A stretch of 64,000 nt of DNA. It comes from Candidatus Marisimplicoccus framensis. GTDB taxonomy: Bacteria > Bacteroidota > Bacteroidia > Flavobacteriales > Flavobacteriaceae. The stretch spans positions 124,001-188,000 of the forward strand of contig CAJIZN010000001.1 of the NCBI GenBank assembly GCA_905182065.1, in the 5' to 3' direction. Each line of letters starts with the position of its first letter. Position 1 is the first letter of the stretch. A program made the position numbers and the translations under genes. The notes beneath the pieces were generated by a model. That model was given only the letters and a program-made list of their open reading frames with translations. It ran no database searches and was not told the origin of the DNA. Shown here one piece after another: positions 63,777 through 64,000 of the stretch.

Positions 63777-64000
63777 TTAAGAGTTAAGAGCTTGATCACA
63801 ATATTCATAACATCTTTTAACTTCATTGACTCTATTTGATCCACTAGGAATTCTATATTCAAGTTCAACTGATGCTGTGAACTTAAATGAATTATCTCTA
63901 ATTAATTGGAGAACTTCTAAAATAGGAGTATCACCTTTACCCCATATTTGGTTATCAGACGCGCCAAGATTTAAGGGTTTTGCAGCTTGTCTATCTTTTA
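63777..64000 (-). CDS. Sugar phosphate isomerase/epimerase, C-terminal fragment (cut by window edge)
   Basis: The last 73 codons of a TIM-barrel isomerase/epimerase. NQIWGKGDTPILEVLQLIRD, the ASVELEYRIPSGSNRV segment and the closing KRCYEYCDQAL are typical of the xylose-isomerase-like family near its C terminus. Its stop lies 5 bp before the presumed ATG of the TonB-dependent receptor, so the two are probably co-transcribed. The rest lies beyond the right edge. It is a different subfamily from the exported one at 31518. Confidence 0.8.
   Translation of the reverse strand, partial: KDRQAAKPLNLGASDNQIWGKGDTPILEVLQLIRDNSFKFTASVELEYRIPSGSNRVNEVKRCYEYCDQALNS

Noticed and set aside
1..64000. Phage, insertion sequence, integron, toxin-antitoxin or defence system.
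   Set aside because: No transposase, integrase, restriction or defence-type protein, no terminal repeats and no change of base composition beyond the rpsP repeat were seen.

Overview
The window reads as a chromosomal stretch of a member of the Bacteroidota, most likely a marine Flavobacteriia lineage with a compact, very AT-rich genome. The evidence is gene content and order: Exb/TolQ genes with two ExbD copies, DUF4296-pyrC-polyprenol phosphomannose synthase next to DUF4271-hemD, DUF3098 after ftsX, a class-type HPPK, DUF2797, a mevalonate-pathway gene, ribosomal protein S16 with a long alanine-rich tail, and promoter elements of the TTTG-N19-TANNTTTG type. Genes are packed tightly, with many 1-11 bp overlaps, frequent TTG/GTG starts and almost no intergenic stretch above 150 bp. 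I see no phage, insertion sequence, CRISPR array or rRNA, and no gene-free stretch over 300 bases.

Layout. 1-5.7 kb: start of mvaD (leaving the left edge), a VWA/MoxR-ATPase pair, then an Fe-S/redox block (ferredoxin-NADP reductase-like enzyme, Nfu, Mrp) and an alkyltransferase-like protein. 5.7-13.3 kb: PhoR/PhoB-type two-component pair, tyrS, DUF4296, pyrC, phosphomannose synthase, DUF4271, hemD, a membrane zinc peptidase. 13.3-22.5 kb: SemiSWEET, leuS, ftsX, DUF3098, truB, pyrH, frr, asnS, rpoN. 22.4-27 kb: outer-membrane barrel protein, exbD-exbD-membrane protein-exbB operon, a PhoPQ-activated-type hydrolase. 27-40.6 kb: fabH, a phosphoribosyltransferase, a VUT/YhhQ transporter, tRNA-Ser, tatD, sucB and sucA (separated by a TIM-barrel epimerase gene), umuC-umuD, and fadA-fadB. 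40.6-47.8 kb: SCP2 protein, two metallophosphoesterases, glycosyltransferase, YfiT-like and PepSY proteins, TrmH, OsmC, dienelactone hydrolase, YgjP-type hydrolase. 47.8-58.7 kb: tRNA-Leu and tRNA-Gly, a coiled-coil lipoprotein with a zinc-protease motif, Smr, mutS, TrmH, folK, second YhhQ, rluF-type synthase, DUF2797, GH3, clpX, clpP. 58.8-64 kb: rpsP with a 20-copy perfect 15-bp repeat, rimM, glutaryl-CoA-type dehydrogenase, a TonB-dependent receptor and the end of another epimerase gene.

Most genes are housekeeping: translation (tyrS, leuS, asnS, frr, rpsP, truB, rimM, rlu, three tRNAs), proteolysis (clpXP), DNA repair (mutS, umuDC, atl, tatD), central carbon and fatty-acid metabolism (sucAB, fabH, fadAB) and envelope energisation (exb/TonB receptor).

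The most striking anomaly is that six genes (rpoN, fabH, sucB, umuC, a thiolase gene, and the first codons of the TonB-dependent receptor) each show a single extra base that breaks an otherwise well-conserved protein; all six are net +1, and five fall within 21.1-37.2 kb. Sequencing or assembly error is the simplest explanation; recoding is a less likely alternative that should be tested. Other points of interest are the expanding APADE tail of S16, a lipoprotein joining a long Q/N-rich coiled coil to a HExxH domain, and a free-standing Smr gene overlapping mutS.
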